Below, one piece after another: positions 11,103 to 22,844 of a stretch of 64,000 nt of DNA; within the stretch, counting starts at the first letter, position 1; every line of letters starts with the position of its first letter. The notes beneath the pieces were generated by a model that had not been told where the DNA came from, searched no databases, and saw only the letters and a program-made list of their open reading frames with translations. The position numbers and the translations under genes were made by a program. The stretch lies in NCBI RefSeq assembly GCF_905171775.1, contig NC_053489.1, forward strand, positions 147,399,642 to 147,463,641, written 5' to 3'. Source of the stretch: Rana temporaria (taxonomy: Eukaryota; Chordata; Amphibia; Anura; Ranidae).

Positions 11103-11900
11103 CTTTCAATGTCTATAAATGACCTTCGATTGTTGCCATAGCAAAATATAAGTTATGTTTTTTAAGGAGATTGCCAAATCAAAATAAATCACAGAGAAAA
11201 AAGGGGAAAAATGGTGTGCATCATATTGCAATTTATTCAGAATGTGTCTAGATCAGCCTTTCTCATCTAAGGTCCCACCAGAGGTTGCCATAAGTTTCCT
11301 GAGCAGTGAGCAGTGGCTCCTCATCTGATGCTACTGAATAACTCAAGTCATTCAGCAGAGCTAGTGGCATTGAAAAGTTAAGCCCCCTTTTTTTGTTTCT
11401 CAGATATTTTCAGCTGAAAGCATTGATTTTTAGAGCCGTCTGTAAGTGGGCATTTTTCCCACTGACAACCATGTAAGAGGCTCTACACTGATAAAAACAT
11501 AAGGAACGTTGTTCCCACTGTTCTCAGACATAAACATAATAAGACATACTTCCACTGACCTCCAGTATAAAACAATTTAAGGGGCACTTATCTTACTGTG
11601 CACCAATGTGTGTGTGTGTGTGTGTGGGGGGGGGGGGCAATTTTTTACTAACCACCAATTCCAGGGGGACACTACAATGACAGACAATGCGAGCATTAAA
11701 AAGAAGAAGGTAGGGGGCGCTCACTGACTGAATAACTATGTAACTAAATGGGTGAACAGAAGGATAATTGATAAGATAAAAACTGATCAATTAATAAAAT
11801 GTCCAAACAAATCCAAAACATGCAATTCCAGTGCAAAAATAAACCTAGTGGACAAGTGAAAAAAAAGTGAAATAGGCAATTAGTAACCTATAAAATATAG
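11103..11900. other. No gene; (TG)n(G)n microsatellite
   Basis: A (TG)n run followed by a G tract lies at about 11607-11637. The rest is AT-rich with no supported feature. Confidence 0.4.
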
Positions 11901-11903
11901 GCG

Positions 11904-12740
11904 TCCTTTTTTTCCCACAAATAGAGCTTTCTTTTGGTGGTATTTGATCACCTCTGCGGTTTTTAGTTTTTGCGCTATAAACAAAAATAGAGTGACAATT
12001 TTGAAAAAATATAATATTTTTAACTTTTTGCTGTAATAAATATCCCCCAAAAATATATAAAAAAAACAATTTTTTTCCTCAGTTTAGGCCGATACGTATT
12101 CTTCTACATATTTTTCGTAAAAAAAAATCGCAATAAGCGTTTATTGATTGGTTTGCGCAAAGGTATAGCGTACAAAATAGGGGGTATTTTTATGGCATTT
12201 TTATTAATATATTTTTTTTACTAGTAATGGCGGCGATCAGCGATTTTTTTCGGTACTGCGACATTATGGCGGACACTTCGGACACTTTTGACACATTTTT
12301 GGGACCATTGGCATTTTTATAGCGATCAGTGCTATAAAAATGCATTGGAATACTATAAAAATGCCACTGGCAGTGAAGGGGTTAACACAAGGGGGCGGGG
12401 AAGGGGTTAAGTAAGTCCCTGGGTGTGTTCTTACTGTGGGGGGGTGGCCTCACTAGGGGAAATCACTGATCTTCTGTTCATACATTGTATGAACAGAGGA
12501 TTAGCATATCCCCCCTGACAGGACCGGGAGCTGTGTGTTTACACACACAGCTCCCGGTCCCCGCTCTGTAACGAGCGATCGCGTGTGCCCGGCGGCGATC
12601 GCGCCTGCCGGGCACGCGCACGGGAGTCGGGGCGAACGCCCCTAGTTGCCTGCGAGAGAGCCGACGTAGAGCTACAGGCTCTCGCGCAGGAGAGCCAACC
12701 TGCCACCGTAGAATGACGGCGGCAGGTCAGCAAGTAGTTA
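11904..12740 (-). repeat. Repeat family C, copy 2 (inverted)
   Basis: Inverted relative to copies 1 and 3. AT-rich half 11925-12380 includes TTTCTTTTGGTGGTATTTG and TTTAGGCCGATACGTATTC. GC-rich half 12400-12740 has palindromic GGCGATCGCG motifs and ends near GCAAGTAGTTAA. Non-coding. Confidence 0.7.
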
Positions 12741-12844
12741 AAATAACTATAGTTGTACCTTTAGAGTGATCACAGCGAACTCTAGAAGTTGCGCCAAAAA
12801 GGAAGGCAGAGGGCCCTCTGCCTGTGGTCTGCCTGCAACTGATC

Positions 12845-13379
12845 TTTACCATTTACATTCCACTCACCCAACAAATTAAATTTAAAATACTAACTACTTA
12901 CAAAGCCATCCATAATTTATTCCCCAGCTACGTCACTAGCCTAGTCTCCAAATACCAACCTACTCATTCTCTTCGTTCCTCTCAAGACCTCCTGCTTTCT
13001 AGCTCCCTCGTCACCTCCTCCCATACTCGCCTCCAGGACTTTTCCAGAGCCTCTCCAATCCAATGGAATGCTTTACCCCAGTATGTCTATCTCCTTCTCT
13101 ATTAGATTTTAGACGATCCCTGAAAACTCTCCTCTTCAGAGAATCCTATCCTACCCACACCTAACAACTGTTTTTTTATTTTCTCCATCAGCTCACCCCC
13201 CGCAGTCATTACCTTTTGTTCCACTTGACCCTCTCTTCTAGATTGTAAGCTCTAACGAGCAGGGCCTTCTGATCCCTTCTGTTTTGATTTGTATTGTAAC
13301 TGTACTGTCTGCCCTCATGTTGTAAAGTGCTGAGCAAACTGTTGGCGCTATATGAATCCTGTATAATAATAATAATTTA
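12845..13379 (+). pseudogene. L2-like LINE 3' end
   Basis: The first 260 bp translate to the C-terminal RT tail of L2-type LINEs: KILTTYKAIHNLFPSYVTSL, then SLRSSQDLLL, then WNALP. The following 3' untranslated region has the phrases AGATTGTAAGCTCTAACGAG and GTTGGCGCTATATGAA and terminates in an (AAT)n tail (13363-13378), a familiar L2 3' end. The 5' end is truncated at about 12845. It is too short to encode an enzyme. Confidence 0.8.
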
Positions 13380-13751
13380 CTGATTTACCATGCTTAGTTC
13401 TGCATTGTGTGTCTATATGAAGGTGGCATTCTTGATAGAGGCAGGGATTTTGCTTCCTCGTGTCAGAACCTCCAGCAAGAAGAAAGGTGAGAAGCACTGT
13501 AGTGTGACATTTTCAAATCTCACTCTAAATCTCCTAAAACTAACAGAAATCAGGGCACTAGTCTCATACAGCTATGAACCACACATATACACCAGAAAGT
13601 ACACTGATATTTTTCCAGGCAAAAATAGCAGTTCTGAATTTTCCCTATACCATAGTAAATATTTAAAATCTAAATGTCCTAATGCCCTAATTTTTTTTTC
13701 TTCTGTGTTGCTCTTTGATTTCGTTTAACTTTGTGACTGAGTCTTAACTTC

Positions 13752-15060
13752 CCTGACATCATGCCTAACGTCCTCCAATTGTCATCCTCATGTCCAGTGA
13801 GAGTGTCCTCAATGAGATCTGGAGGTCTCACTGGACGCGGAATGACATTTGAGAGGACTTAGCCATGAAGTCAAAGCTAGGCCATAGTAACAAGCTGAAT
13901 GTAGAGAGGAGCATAGAAAAGGCTTTTTGGGGTAACAAAATAATATCAGACATCTCGAGCTGTCACTTCAAGGAGGTTCCCCCCCACAATCCATACCAGG
14001 CCCATCGGTACGAAAAAGAAAACATAATGTTTTGAGGTCCCTCAAAAATTCAGAGCAGGCTCTTAGCAAGCAGGAAAGGGGGGCAAACGTGCACCACTCT
14101 CCCTGAACCAGACCCGGCCACATGCTATCAACATGGGGGGGTACTTCTTCTTCAGAACCCTGTTTCGATAGTTGTGGGAGTTTGGGAGTGACTTATCGGA
14201 ATCTGGAAGCCCCTTTAACAGGCGGGTTACCAAATCCCAGCCCCCCTATGTGAATGAGTAAGGGGTAAACAGTAGCCCTACTCATTCACCAAAAAAATTG
14301 AATGGGCTCTAGAAATAAACACACCAAACTTTTTGACAAGTACTTTATTAAAAAAAAGTTGAAAAAAGTCCCCAATCTACAAATCGGAGGGGGTCACCCG
14401 GTGACGTAAATGACCATACATGGACACGTGCCTAATGTCCACCAATTGCCATCCCCATGCCAAATGAGAGTGTCCTCAATGAGATCCGGAGGTCTCACTG
14501 GACAGTGTAATGACATTTGAGAGGAACTTGGTCTTAAAGTCAGGGAAAGTTAGGCTATAGGCAAAACTAAAGTAGAGAGGGGCATAGAAGAGGGTTTTTG
14601 GGTAAAAAAAATAATATCAGACATCTCAAGCTGTCAGTTAAAGAGGTTCCCCACAATCCATGGTTTTTGGGGGCCTTACACTAAAAATAAAATAAAATGT
14701 TGTGAGGTCCCCCAAAATCCATACCAGACCCTTATCCGGGCAAGCAGCCAGGCATGCAAGAAAGGAGGGGTGAGTGTGCACCCCCCGAACCATACCAGAC
14801 CACATGCTGTCAACATGGGGGGTAATTATTGACGAGGACAAGGGCCTCCTCCCAACAACCTGGGCCTGGTGGTTGTGGGGGTGCAGAGGGTGACTTATGG
14901 GAATCTGGAAGCTCCTTTAACAAAAGGGCCAGCAGATCCCAGTCCCCCCCATGTGAATGAATAAGGGGTACACAGTAGCCCTACTCATTCATCAAAAAAT
15001 AGAATGGGTCCTAGAAATAAATACACCAAACCTTTTGACAAGTCATTTATGAAAATTGAT
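13752..15060. repeat. Tandem duplication, unit about 670 bp
   Basis: Two diverged head-to-tail copies (about 13752-14350 and 14420-15060). Shared phrases include GTGTCCTCAATGAGATC, CTCACTGGAC, ATAATATCAGACATCTC and CAGTAGCCCTACTCATTCA. A family relative follows at 15490-15960. No coding potential; a dispersed repeat of unknown class. Confidence 0.7.
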
Positions 15061-15075
15061 AAAAACATATTTATC

Positions 15076-15390
15076 AATTATTATTACTTAGGTACTTCTA
15101 TAGCGCCATCAATTTACGCAGCATTTACATATACAATGTACATTCACATCAGTCCCTACCCTCAAGGAGCTTTCAATCTAAGGTCCCTAACTCACATTCA
15201 TATACTAGGGCCAATTTAGGCAGAAGCCAATTAACCTACCAGCGTGTCTTTGGAGGGTGGGAGGAAACCCACGCAGGGACAGGGAGAACATGCAAACTCC
15301 AGGCAGGTAGTGTCGTGGTCGGGATTCAAACCAGCAACCCTTTTTACTGCTAGGCGAGAGTGCTACTCACTACACCACTGTGCTGCCCAT
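15076..15390 (-). mobile_element. tRNA-derived SINE with L2-like tail
   Basis: Read on the minus strand it starts GGCAGCACAGTGGTGTAGTG (A-box-like) and carries a B box GGTTTGAATCC (15332-15322). The body has TGCATGTTCTCCCTG and GGTTTCCTCCCACCC. It finishes with GGCGCTATAGAAGTACC and an (AAT)n run. A tRNA-like pol III head and a tail that matches an L2-like LINE 3' end are classic for a LINE-mobilised SINE. The tail of the LINE copy at 13.3 kb (GGCGCTATATGAA, AAT repeats) is of the same kind. Confidence 0.75.
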
Positions 15391-15489
15391 GAGGAATGAC
15401 AGCTGCTGACCCACACAAAAGAAAACTACCACCTGCCAACACTCGACCGCTCTACACTTGGTTTGCCCAGACTGACCCCTGTGCTTCTC

Positions 15490-15960
15490 AACGCCACTTA
15501 AGTAAGTAAAGGGCGGGGTCACCTGGGGACGGCATTGATCATACATGGACACATCCATATTTGGTCATAATATGGTGACATCATTGACCTCATATGGACA
15601 TGCTGTGGGGAAGAGGCCCTTGTCCTCATGAACATGGAGGCAATGTGTTTTGCCAGGGGTGTCCCCACCCCTGGCAAAGTACCCCCCAAGAACAGGTTTT
15701 TTGGTCTGGTATAGTTTATGAGGGAGGCGCATGCTCACACCCCCCACCCCTTTTTCTGGCCTTCCAGGCTGCATGCTCGGATAAGGGTCTGGTAAGGATT
15801 ATGGGGGAAACCTCACGCCATATTTTTTTTTGGTGTGAGGTCCCCCCACAATCTATATGGATTATTGGGGGCCTCATGCTGTTTTTTGTTTGTTCTTTAC
15901 TGTCAGCTCTTTTGTTTACATTCTGTTGTCAGCAGGGAATACTACACTGACAGCAGGGAT
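15490..15960. repeat. Dispersed repeat, partial
   Basis: Related to the duplicated units at 13752-15060 and to 2830-2960 (GCATGCTCGGATAAGGGTCTG, GTGAGGTCCCCCCACAAT). Not coding. 15961-16164 shows nothing more. Confidence 0.5.
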
Positions 15961-16164
15961 GAGTTATGGCTGTCAGGACGGCAGCAGGTGGCAGCTCCTT
16001 AACAACTAGCTAGATTGCTTTCATGCATTCTTTAAACAGTGTGTGGCTAGACCATTTAACAAATGTATTTATCTATTTCTTTTTGTGAATTGATTTTAAT
16101 GTCAGAGTATGCAGTATTTACTGTACATTTCTTATTTTTGCAGTACGTACTGTATAAACTACAG

Positions 16165-16727
16165 TACGATGGCCGCTAGGTGGCGTTCTCGTAGTGGTCA
16201 GCGTAGAGTATGCAAATTGCATAATAACGCCGATTCACAACCGTACGCGCTCCCTACGTACGCATTTTACGTCGTTTACGTTCGTCGGGTTCCGCGTAAG
16301 GCTGCTCCTGCTATTAGCAGGGGCAACCAATGCTAAGTATACCCGTCGTTCCCGCATCACGATGTTTGAAAATTACGTCGTTTGCGTAAGTGAATCGTGA
16401 ATGGCGCTGGACGCCATTTACGTTCACGTTGAAGCAAATGACGTCCTTGCGACGTCATTTGCCGCAATGCACGTCGGGAAAGTTTCCCGACAGAGCATGC
16501 GCACTACATTCGGCGCGGGAACGTGCCTAATTTAAATGATCCACGCCCCCTACGGGATCATTTAAATTACGCGCCATTACGCCGGGCATTTTTAAGGAGC
16601 GCCCGCACAAATTACGTAGCTACTGCTTTATGAATGAAGCGTAGCGCACGTAATTTACGGAGGCGCAGTGTTAAAACGGTACGCTGCGCCTCCGTAAGAG
16701 GGCGCAATTCGTACCTGAATCCACCCC
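16165..16727 (-). mobile_element. MITE A-related element (A2), truncated
   Basis: Reading on the minus strand it begins at the host-repeat junction with GGGGTGGATTCAGGTACG and contains GATCCCGTAGGGGGCG, GGAAACTTTCCCGACGTGC and GACGTCGCAAGGACGTC. It is collinear with 21856-22593. The far end is truncated near 16165. Non-coding. Confidence 0.7.
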
Positions 16728-17290
16728 ATTGATAATAGGTGCAAAGTGAAAAATATTGGGCAAGTGGCAAATTTTGCAAAAGTATAAAAACGCACAAGCA
16801 TAAAAGCAATAATTGTAAAAACACACAAACATAAAGGCAATGATAATAGGTGCAAAGTGAAAGATATTGTGCAAGTGGCAAACTAAATAACGTGCCAAAC
16901 AATATAGTGTCCAAGTAAACCTCAAATTCTGAAGAGGTATGTAACACAATGCAAAATAATCATGGAAAAAACTTCAAATAGTGCAAGCGCAAATAACATC
17001 TGCTCTGAAACAATCACATCTGCTGTGAAATAGTCCCCTGATGAAGTCACGTGATCGCTGACGATACATGTAGGGACGTAGAGGCAACCGGAAGTGACAC
17101 AGGCGAGCTTGGCGCTCGTGGATACACATGTTTTGTTTACTGTTTGAATGTGAGTACCTTGCATGCCTTTTATGCAATAAACGCAATTGTAGTTAAAACA
17201 TACTACACTATCCTGGGATTCCTTTTACCTTCCCTGCTATCATATATGCACAGCATCTGGAGACCCCTTACACCGCGGACGTAACAGTTG
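16728..17290 (-). repeat. Composite host repeat, copy 1
   Basis: Inverted counterpart of 20437-20549 plus 21675-21852. Shared phrases: GATGTTATTTGCGCTTG, TTGTTTGGCAC and CACTTTGCACCTATTATCA. Beyond the shared part, 17038-17290 has Penelope-LTR-like features: a degenerate hammerhead-like CTGATGA core at 17038, CCGGAAGTGACAC and AATAAACGCAATTG. Confidence 0.6.
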
Positions 17291-18740
17291 CTCCCCACAA
17301 TCAGGGACCACATCCAGGCATTACCGAAGTCACCATCCAAGCAGGCTTCATTACGCTGGATACACTCAGGCTTTTCTTATATGCTGTAACATCACAGCAG
17401 TGAGGTAAGGGGCCATCCATTTACCTTAGCAGAAGGCACTGAAGAGCAGGGCCGGTACTAGGGGTGGGCGGGAGGGGCAGCTGCCCAGGGCGGGATGATT
17501 TAGTGTGAGAAGAGGGCGCAGTTTGCCGGGTACAGCACTTACCATTACAGAATATGCTGCAGAATGTAACACAGGCAGAGAACGGCTTTGTCCCTGCACG
17601 TAGATCGTAGCACTGCACCCGCCCCCTGCCTGCACAGTGCACAGCACACTGTACTAGTCTTTCGGCAACAGTAGTGGAGCAGGCAGGGCACGTGAGTTTT
17701 GGAAGGTATCAGCCCTGTCCTGATTCAGTGTACAACTTTCCCTCTCCTGGACATTGGCTTCTCTCCCCCCCGCCCCCCTCTCCAGTCATTTCTCTCCTGC
17801 TTTCACTTTCACACTGTCCCGATGTCTGTGGGAGATCTCCACAGCGCCCCCCCCCCCCCACCCCCCAGCCTCCTGTTATCTCTCCTTGCTGTAGACAATC
17901 TCAGAGCCTATTCCTGCTCTGTATAGTGACCCCCCCTCGTCTCCTGTGCCCTTCTCTTGGACCCCCTCCTCTCTACATGCACAGCCAAACTGAGTGATGG
18001 ACTCTCCTGCCTGTGCTGCTGAACCTGTCTCTACTCAGGTAACAGTAACTGACTTTTAGGCTTCATATCACTGCTAATTGCTGTGGAGACAACTGTTATT
18101 TCAGATTATATTTTTAGTAAGGGCCCATTCTCAAGGGGTGCAAACATGCATCTCCCATGCAGGGCTGTCATTTATCAGCAGGGGGGTACATAGGTGTTGT
18201 GTGCATCCCCGTGCCAGCATCCCATTTATATCTACTGGGACATGGGGCTGCATGGACTCAGCCTCTGCATCCTAATATGACATGCAGGTGCGGGTCCCAA
18301 TAGACGTGAATGGGACGCTGGCACAGAGATGGCACACAATGCCCATACATCCCTGTGCTGATAAGAGAGGACACAGGACACACATGTCTGCACCACATGT
18401 GAATGGGCCCTAAAGAACTTGTGTACATGGAGGCTTAGTGAGCCCCCCAGGCATAAGAAAACAGGAGCTACTAAACCTGCCCATAGATGGATGGAAATGT
18501 AACGGCTCCAGCAAGGACCGGACAAGTTTCAATCCTTCTGTAGTTATTCTTGTTAAAGAGACATCAATTTAATGATCAGCTTCTCTCCAACCAGCAGGAA
18601 TGTTCCCTTAGATTTGCAGCACCGACATCGATGTCTCAGCAGAAAGGATTCCCTCATCCACCTTAGTTGTGTGAATTGGGGGGATTCATTTTTTTTTTTT
18701 TGATCACATGAAAATAAAATTGATCTATGGCCAGCCTCCA
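17291..18740. other. No gene; dispersed repeat around 17.4-17.9 kb
   Basis: 17440-17720 contains GAGCAGGGCCGGTACTAGGG, a phrase I associate with a widespread frog repeat; its echo GGGGCGCAGTTTGCC is near 20217. 17760-17960 is C/T-rich low complexity. Apparent frames on both strands arise from this bias. Confidence 0.4.
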
Positions 18741-18833
18741 GCTTACCATACGTTATACAATCTGATTGTACAATATCTTTTGGATCTACCACCAACACTA
18801 TGTAGTACAAAGGCCTGCCTGATTGGATACTAC

Positions 18834-19507
18834 TTACCGTATTTATCGCGGTATAACGCGCTCTGGCGTATACCGCGCACCCCCAAAGTGGCCCCCAATC
18901 CTGTGGGAAAAAAAGATTTTTTGTTTTTTTGTACTTACAGTTTTGATGTCTTGCGCGGCGTCCATCTGCGGCCTCGTCGGGTCCGGCGTCCTTCTGCGGC
19001 TTCGGGTGTCCTCTTCGGCGGGTCCGGCGTCCGTCTTCGGCGGGTCGGGCGTCCATCTTCGGCGGGTCGGGCGTCCATCTTCGGTGGGTCCGGTGTCCAT
19101 CTTCAGCGGGTCCGGTGTCCATCTTCGGCGGGTCCGGTGTCCATCTTCGGCGGGTCCGGTGTCCATCTTCGGCGGGTCCGGCGTCCTTCGGCGGCGTCCT
19201 CCCGCTCGTTTCCCGCCACGACTTTGAATACTGCGCCCGCATATAGCGAGCGCAGTACACTCGTGAATCTTCGGGCAGGCTCGGGCGCCTCTCGCACTGA
19301 CGTCCTGTACGCTCAGGACGTCAGGACGTCAGTACGAGAGGCGCCGAGACTGGCCGAAGATTCACGAGTGTACTGCGCTCGCTATATTCGGGCGCAGTAT
19401 TCAAACTCATGGCGGGAAAGCGGGTATCGGCGTATATCGCGCACCCACGATTTTGCCCTGATTTTCAGGGCAAAATAGTGCGCGGTATACGCCGATAAAT
19501 ACGGTAA
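18834..19507. mobile_element. MITE with TTACCGTATTTATC ends
   Basis: Terminal inverted repeats TTACCGTATTTATC and GATAAATACGGTAA, followed inward by CGGTATA/TATACCGC-type motifs. The right half folds on itself: TGTACTGCGCTCGCTATAT pairs with 19235-19260, and CACGAGTGTACTGCGC occurs on both arms. A 22-bp minisatellite fills the left half. Long open frames on both strands (235 and 256 codons) are artefacts of a GC-rich repeat without stops. Confidence 0.7.
18957..19195. repeat. 22-bp minisatellite inside MITE
   Basis: About ten tandem copies of GTCCATCTTCGGCGGGTCCG plus two bases. Because 22 is not a multiple of three, the same translated pattern returns every 66 bp in all frames. Confidence 0.85.
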
Positions 19508-19746
19508 ATTAATTGTTTAGGTTGTCCATATATTACAAAGTTTTCATACATCTAAAAGAGATTGTACAATCAGATTGTATAGTGTATGCTATACCTACAG
19601 TATAGTGTTCTTGTTCATGAGTACTAACAGTGACAAATGTTTTCCCTGTTATCTTTATTCTCACCTATGTAGATTTGTTTGCCCAGGAGCTTTGTCTTTG
19701 ATTCCATTAAACAACCTGACACATTGTCTAAAGCTGGGTACACACT

Positions 19747-20170
19747 AGGGTTGCACCAATACCTGTTTTGTACCAACAATACTTGTGCTCAAGTACTCGC
19801 TGATACCAGTTGCCAATACCTTTGCGGTGTGATTTGATCTATACAAAATTAATGGGCTCAAATCGCACTTTAAAGAACTACAGGAATGTGGTGCGATTCC
19901 TGTGTGAATCACATGTGGTTTCCCTGCACCACTCCTGTGTGAACCCAGGCTGAAGTCATTATGACAAGCCTAGGTTCACACAGGAGCGGTGTGAGAAACA
20001 GCACGTGATTCAGACAAGAATCGCACCACATTCCTGTTCAAATAACATGTGGATCTTTACAGTGCCATTTGAGCCCATTAATTTTGTATGAGCTCAAATC
20101 GCACAGAAAGTGTTGGTTCTAGATATTGTAGCATTTGCAAGTACTCTTGCAAATGCTTAGTATCAGTAAC
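19747..20170. mobile_element. Fold-back element, hAT-MITE-like
   Basis: Starts near AGGGTTGCACCAATACC, an end style seen in hAT MITEs. Its body folds: GTGTGAACCCAGGCT at about 19938 pairs with AGCCTAGGTTCACAC at 19968, and GTGGTGCGATTCCTG pairs with 20020-20035. A matching right terminus is not clear. Confidence 0.45.
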
Positions 20171-20549
20171 AATGACAATGGTGATGATGAACAGTAACGA
20201 TAATTGGGAGGGGGGGGGGCGCAGTTTGCCATCTTCGCCCTGGGCACCAAATGACCTTGTCCCAGCACTGCTGAAGAGCCATCACTCTGCACAATTGCAC
20301 CTTAGTAGAAGGCACTGAAGAATCCATCACCTTGCACACATCACTTTTTTTGTGCGATTGCACATTTTGGACATTTTATTTTTGCATCACACTTTGGAAT
20401 TTATCACGTTCACCTAATGCATCTTTGCATTTCATTGCATGCTTTCAGAGCAGATGTTATTTGCGCTTGTACTATTTGAAGTTTTTTCCATGATTATTTT
20501 GCATTGTGTTACATACCTCTTCAGCATTTGAGGTTTATTTGGACACTAT

Positions 20550-21674
20550 GGCCCAGATTCACGTAGCGGGCGCATCTTTTGGCCTGTGTAGCGCATCTCG
20601 TATGCGCTACGCCGACGTAACATAGAGAGGCAAAGCCAGTATTCACAAAGCACTTGCTCCGTAAGTTACGGCGGCGTAGCGTAAATGGGCCGTCATAAGC
20701 CCGCCTAATTCAAATTAGGAAGGTAGTGGGCGTGTTGTATTAAAATTAACCGTGACCCCATGTAAATGAATGGCCGAACGAACGGCGCATGCCCGCGCAT
20801 GCTCAGAATCACGTCAAATTTACTCCCTAAGATACGCCGGCTCAATTCATAAGACGTGAACATAACCTACGCCCAGCCCCATTCACGTACGACTTAGGCC
20901 CCCTACAGACGACCGAACATGTCTGCTGAAACAGGTCCGTGGACCAGTTTCAGCAGACATGTTCGGTCGTGTGTAGGCCCGAGCGGACAGGATTCCAGCG
21001 TACATTTGCCCGCCGGGCCTTTTTCCAGCGGGCAAATATTTCCAAACTTGTTTAGAAACAGCCCGCTGGAATCCTGTCCGCTCGGACATGTTCGGTCGTC
21101 TGTACAGACTTACCGTAGATGTCCGAGCGCCCGCCATCCCTCGCATGCGTCGAATGACTTTGACGCATGCGTGGAAGCATTGAACTGGCAGGGCCGCCCA
21201 CGTCGCCGCGGCCACGTCCCGCGTATTGTTTGCGCGCGGATTTCTGTATGATGGTGAGTACAGCCATCATACAGAAATCCCCGGGCAGACATGTACGGTG
21301 AAAACGGTCCGGAGGACCGGTTTCATCGTACATGTTTGCTCGTCTGTACGCGGCCTTACGCAAACAACGTAAAATCCGACGGCAGTTCCGATGTCCATAC
21401 CCTACACGACTTAGACCAGCTATTTGGTCATTTTTCTGAATCGGCGTATCTAGGTTATTTACATATTCAACGCATAAATCAATGGAAGCGCCCCTAGCGG
21501 CCAGCGTAAATATGCACCCAAGATACGACGGCGTAGGAGACTTACGTCGATCGTAGGAAGCCAACATTCAGGCACATCTTGTACTGTGAACACGGCGCAT
21601 AGATACGACGGCGCATCCATGGACTTACGCGGCGTATATAAAGATACATCGGCGTAAGTCTTTGTGAATCCGGC
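20550..21674. mobile_element. MITE family A copy with nested MITE B
   Basis: Ends GGCCCAGATTCACG and GTGAATCCGGC; flanked by TAT (20547-20549 and 21675-21677). It shares GCACTTGCTCCGTAAGTTAC and GGCGGCGTAGCGTAAA with 59686-60409. Without the B insertion it is about 0.66 kb, near the size of other A copies. Comparison with 16900 shows an empty site at the same position. Confidence 0.75.
20897..21355. mobile_element. MITE family B copy
   Basis: TIRs GGCCCCCTACAGACGACC and its imperfect complement ending GTCTGTACGCGGCC. Exact TTA target duplication (20894-20896, 21356-21358). Internal arms GGACAGGATTCCAGCG and GCTGGAATCCTGTCC pair. Inserted into the interior of MITE A. Confidence 0.8.
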
Positions 21675-21855
21675 TATATATTGTTTGGCACATTATTTAG
21701 TTTGCCACTTGCACAATATCTTGCACTTTGCACCGATTATCATTGCCTTTATGCTTATGCGTTTTTACACTTATTGCTTTTATGCTTGTGAGTTTTTATA
21801 CTTTTGCAAAATTTTCCACTTGCACAATATTTTGCACTTTGCACCTATTATCATT

Positions 21856-22593
21856 GGCCCGGATTCAAAGAGAATTGCGTTTTTTTTGCGGAGGCGCAGG
21901 GCAACGATTTTGCCCTGCGCCCCCGCAAATTTGCTCCGTTGCCCTCGATTCACGGAGCAGTAGCTCCGTAAATTGCGAGGGCGCACCGTCAAAATTGCCC
22001 GACGCTAGAGCACGCAATTTAAATGATCCCGTAGGGGGCGGGAATCATTTAAATTAGGCGCGCTCCCGCACCGAGCGTAGAGCACATGCTCCGTCGGGAA
22101 ACTTTCCCGACGTGCATTGCGGCAAATGACGTCGCAAGGACGTCATTTGCTTCAGAGTGAACGTGAATGGCGTCCAGCGCCATTCACGAATCACTTACGC
22201 AAACGACGTAACATTCAAATATCGCAACGCGGGAACGACGGGTATCCTTTAGCATTGGCTGCCCCTACTATTAGAAGGGGCAGCTTTACACTAAACACGC
22301 CGTACGGAAACGACGTAACTTGCGTATGCAGGGCTCGCGCAACATTGTGAATCGGTGTTAGTATGCAATTTGCATACTATACACTGAGCACATTGGGAGC
22401 GCCCCCTAGCGGGCATCGCAAGAATGCAGCCTAAAATATGCGTGGCATAAGAGCCTTATGCCACGCAGATTTTAGGCTGCAGTCGGCGTTACGATGTTCC
22501 TGAATCAGGAGCATTTGTAACGCCGGAGCAAGTAAGCAATTGCGCTGTGTAACCTATGGTTACACAGGCGCAATTGCTTATTGAATCTGGGCC
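21856..22593 (+). mobile_element. MITE A-related element (A2), complete
   Basis: Ends GGCCCGGATTCAAAG and TTGAATCTGGGCC, flanked by ATT on both sides (21853-21855, 22594-22596). Collinear with 16727-16165. Contains the internal palindrome GGGAAACTTTCCC and long CpG-rich arms. Three-base AT-rich target and end sequence agree with the A family. Confidence 0.75.
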
Positions 22594-22844
22594 ATTGCAT
22601 TTATGCTTGTGCATTTTTATACTCATTGCTTTTATGCATTTTTATACTTTTGCATATAATTTTATCTACAGTTCAGCACTACTTTTTATATTCAATATCT
22701 GACAGAGACCCTCCCCTGCTCCATCTCTATATGGGATTTCTTTTTTTTGCTAGAGTACCAATTTAACCATCAGTTTGAATCATACAAGTGAAGCATTAAG
22801 TAGAATGTAAAAATGTACCTTTTGAGAAGAAAATATAATAAGCT

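Larger units (their letters stand above)
18740..19605. mobile_element. Outer fold-back split by inner MITE
   Basis: Arms ACAATCTGATTGTACAATAT (18758 onward) and its near complement (around 19562-19585) face each other across the inner element at 18834-19507, which is therefore a later insertion. Non-coding. Confidence 0.5.
20437..22680 (+). repeat. Composite host repeat, copy 2, with insertions
   Basis: The host sequence 20437-20549, 21675-21852 and 22594-22680 is the inverted relative of 16728-17000. It is interrupted by an A-type MITE (20550-21674, itself carrying a B-type MITE) and an A2 element (21856-22593). Copy 1 has the A2 element at the same site but lacks the A+B insertion. Confidence 0.65.

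Noticed and set aside
15076..15390. A functional tRNA gene at the SINE head
   Set aside because: Only A- and B-box-like parts are present; no cloverleaf of normal length can be drawn and it continues into a SINE body.
18553..19478. Long open frames on both strands (235 and 256 codons) suggesting a gene
   Set aside because: They are produced by the 22-bp GC-rich minisatellite and the flanking MITE arms; the amino-acid pattern repeats every 22 residues in all frames.
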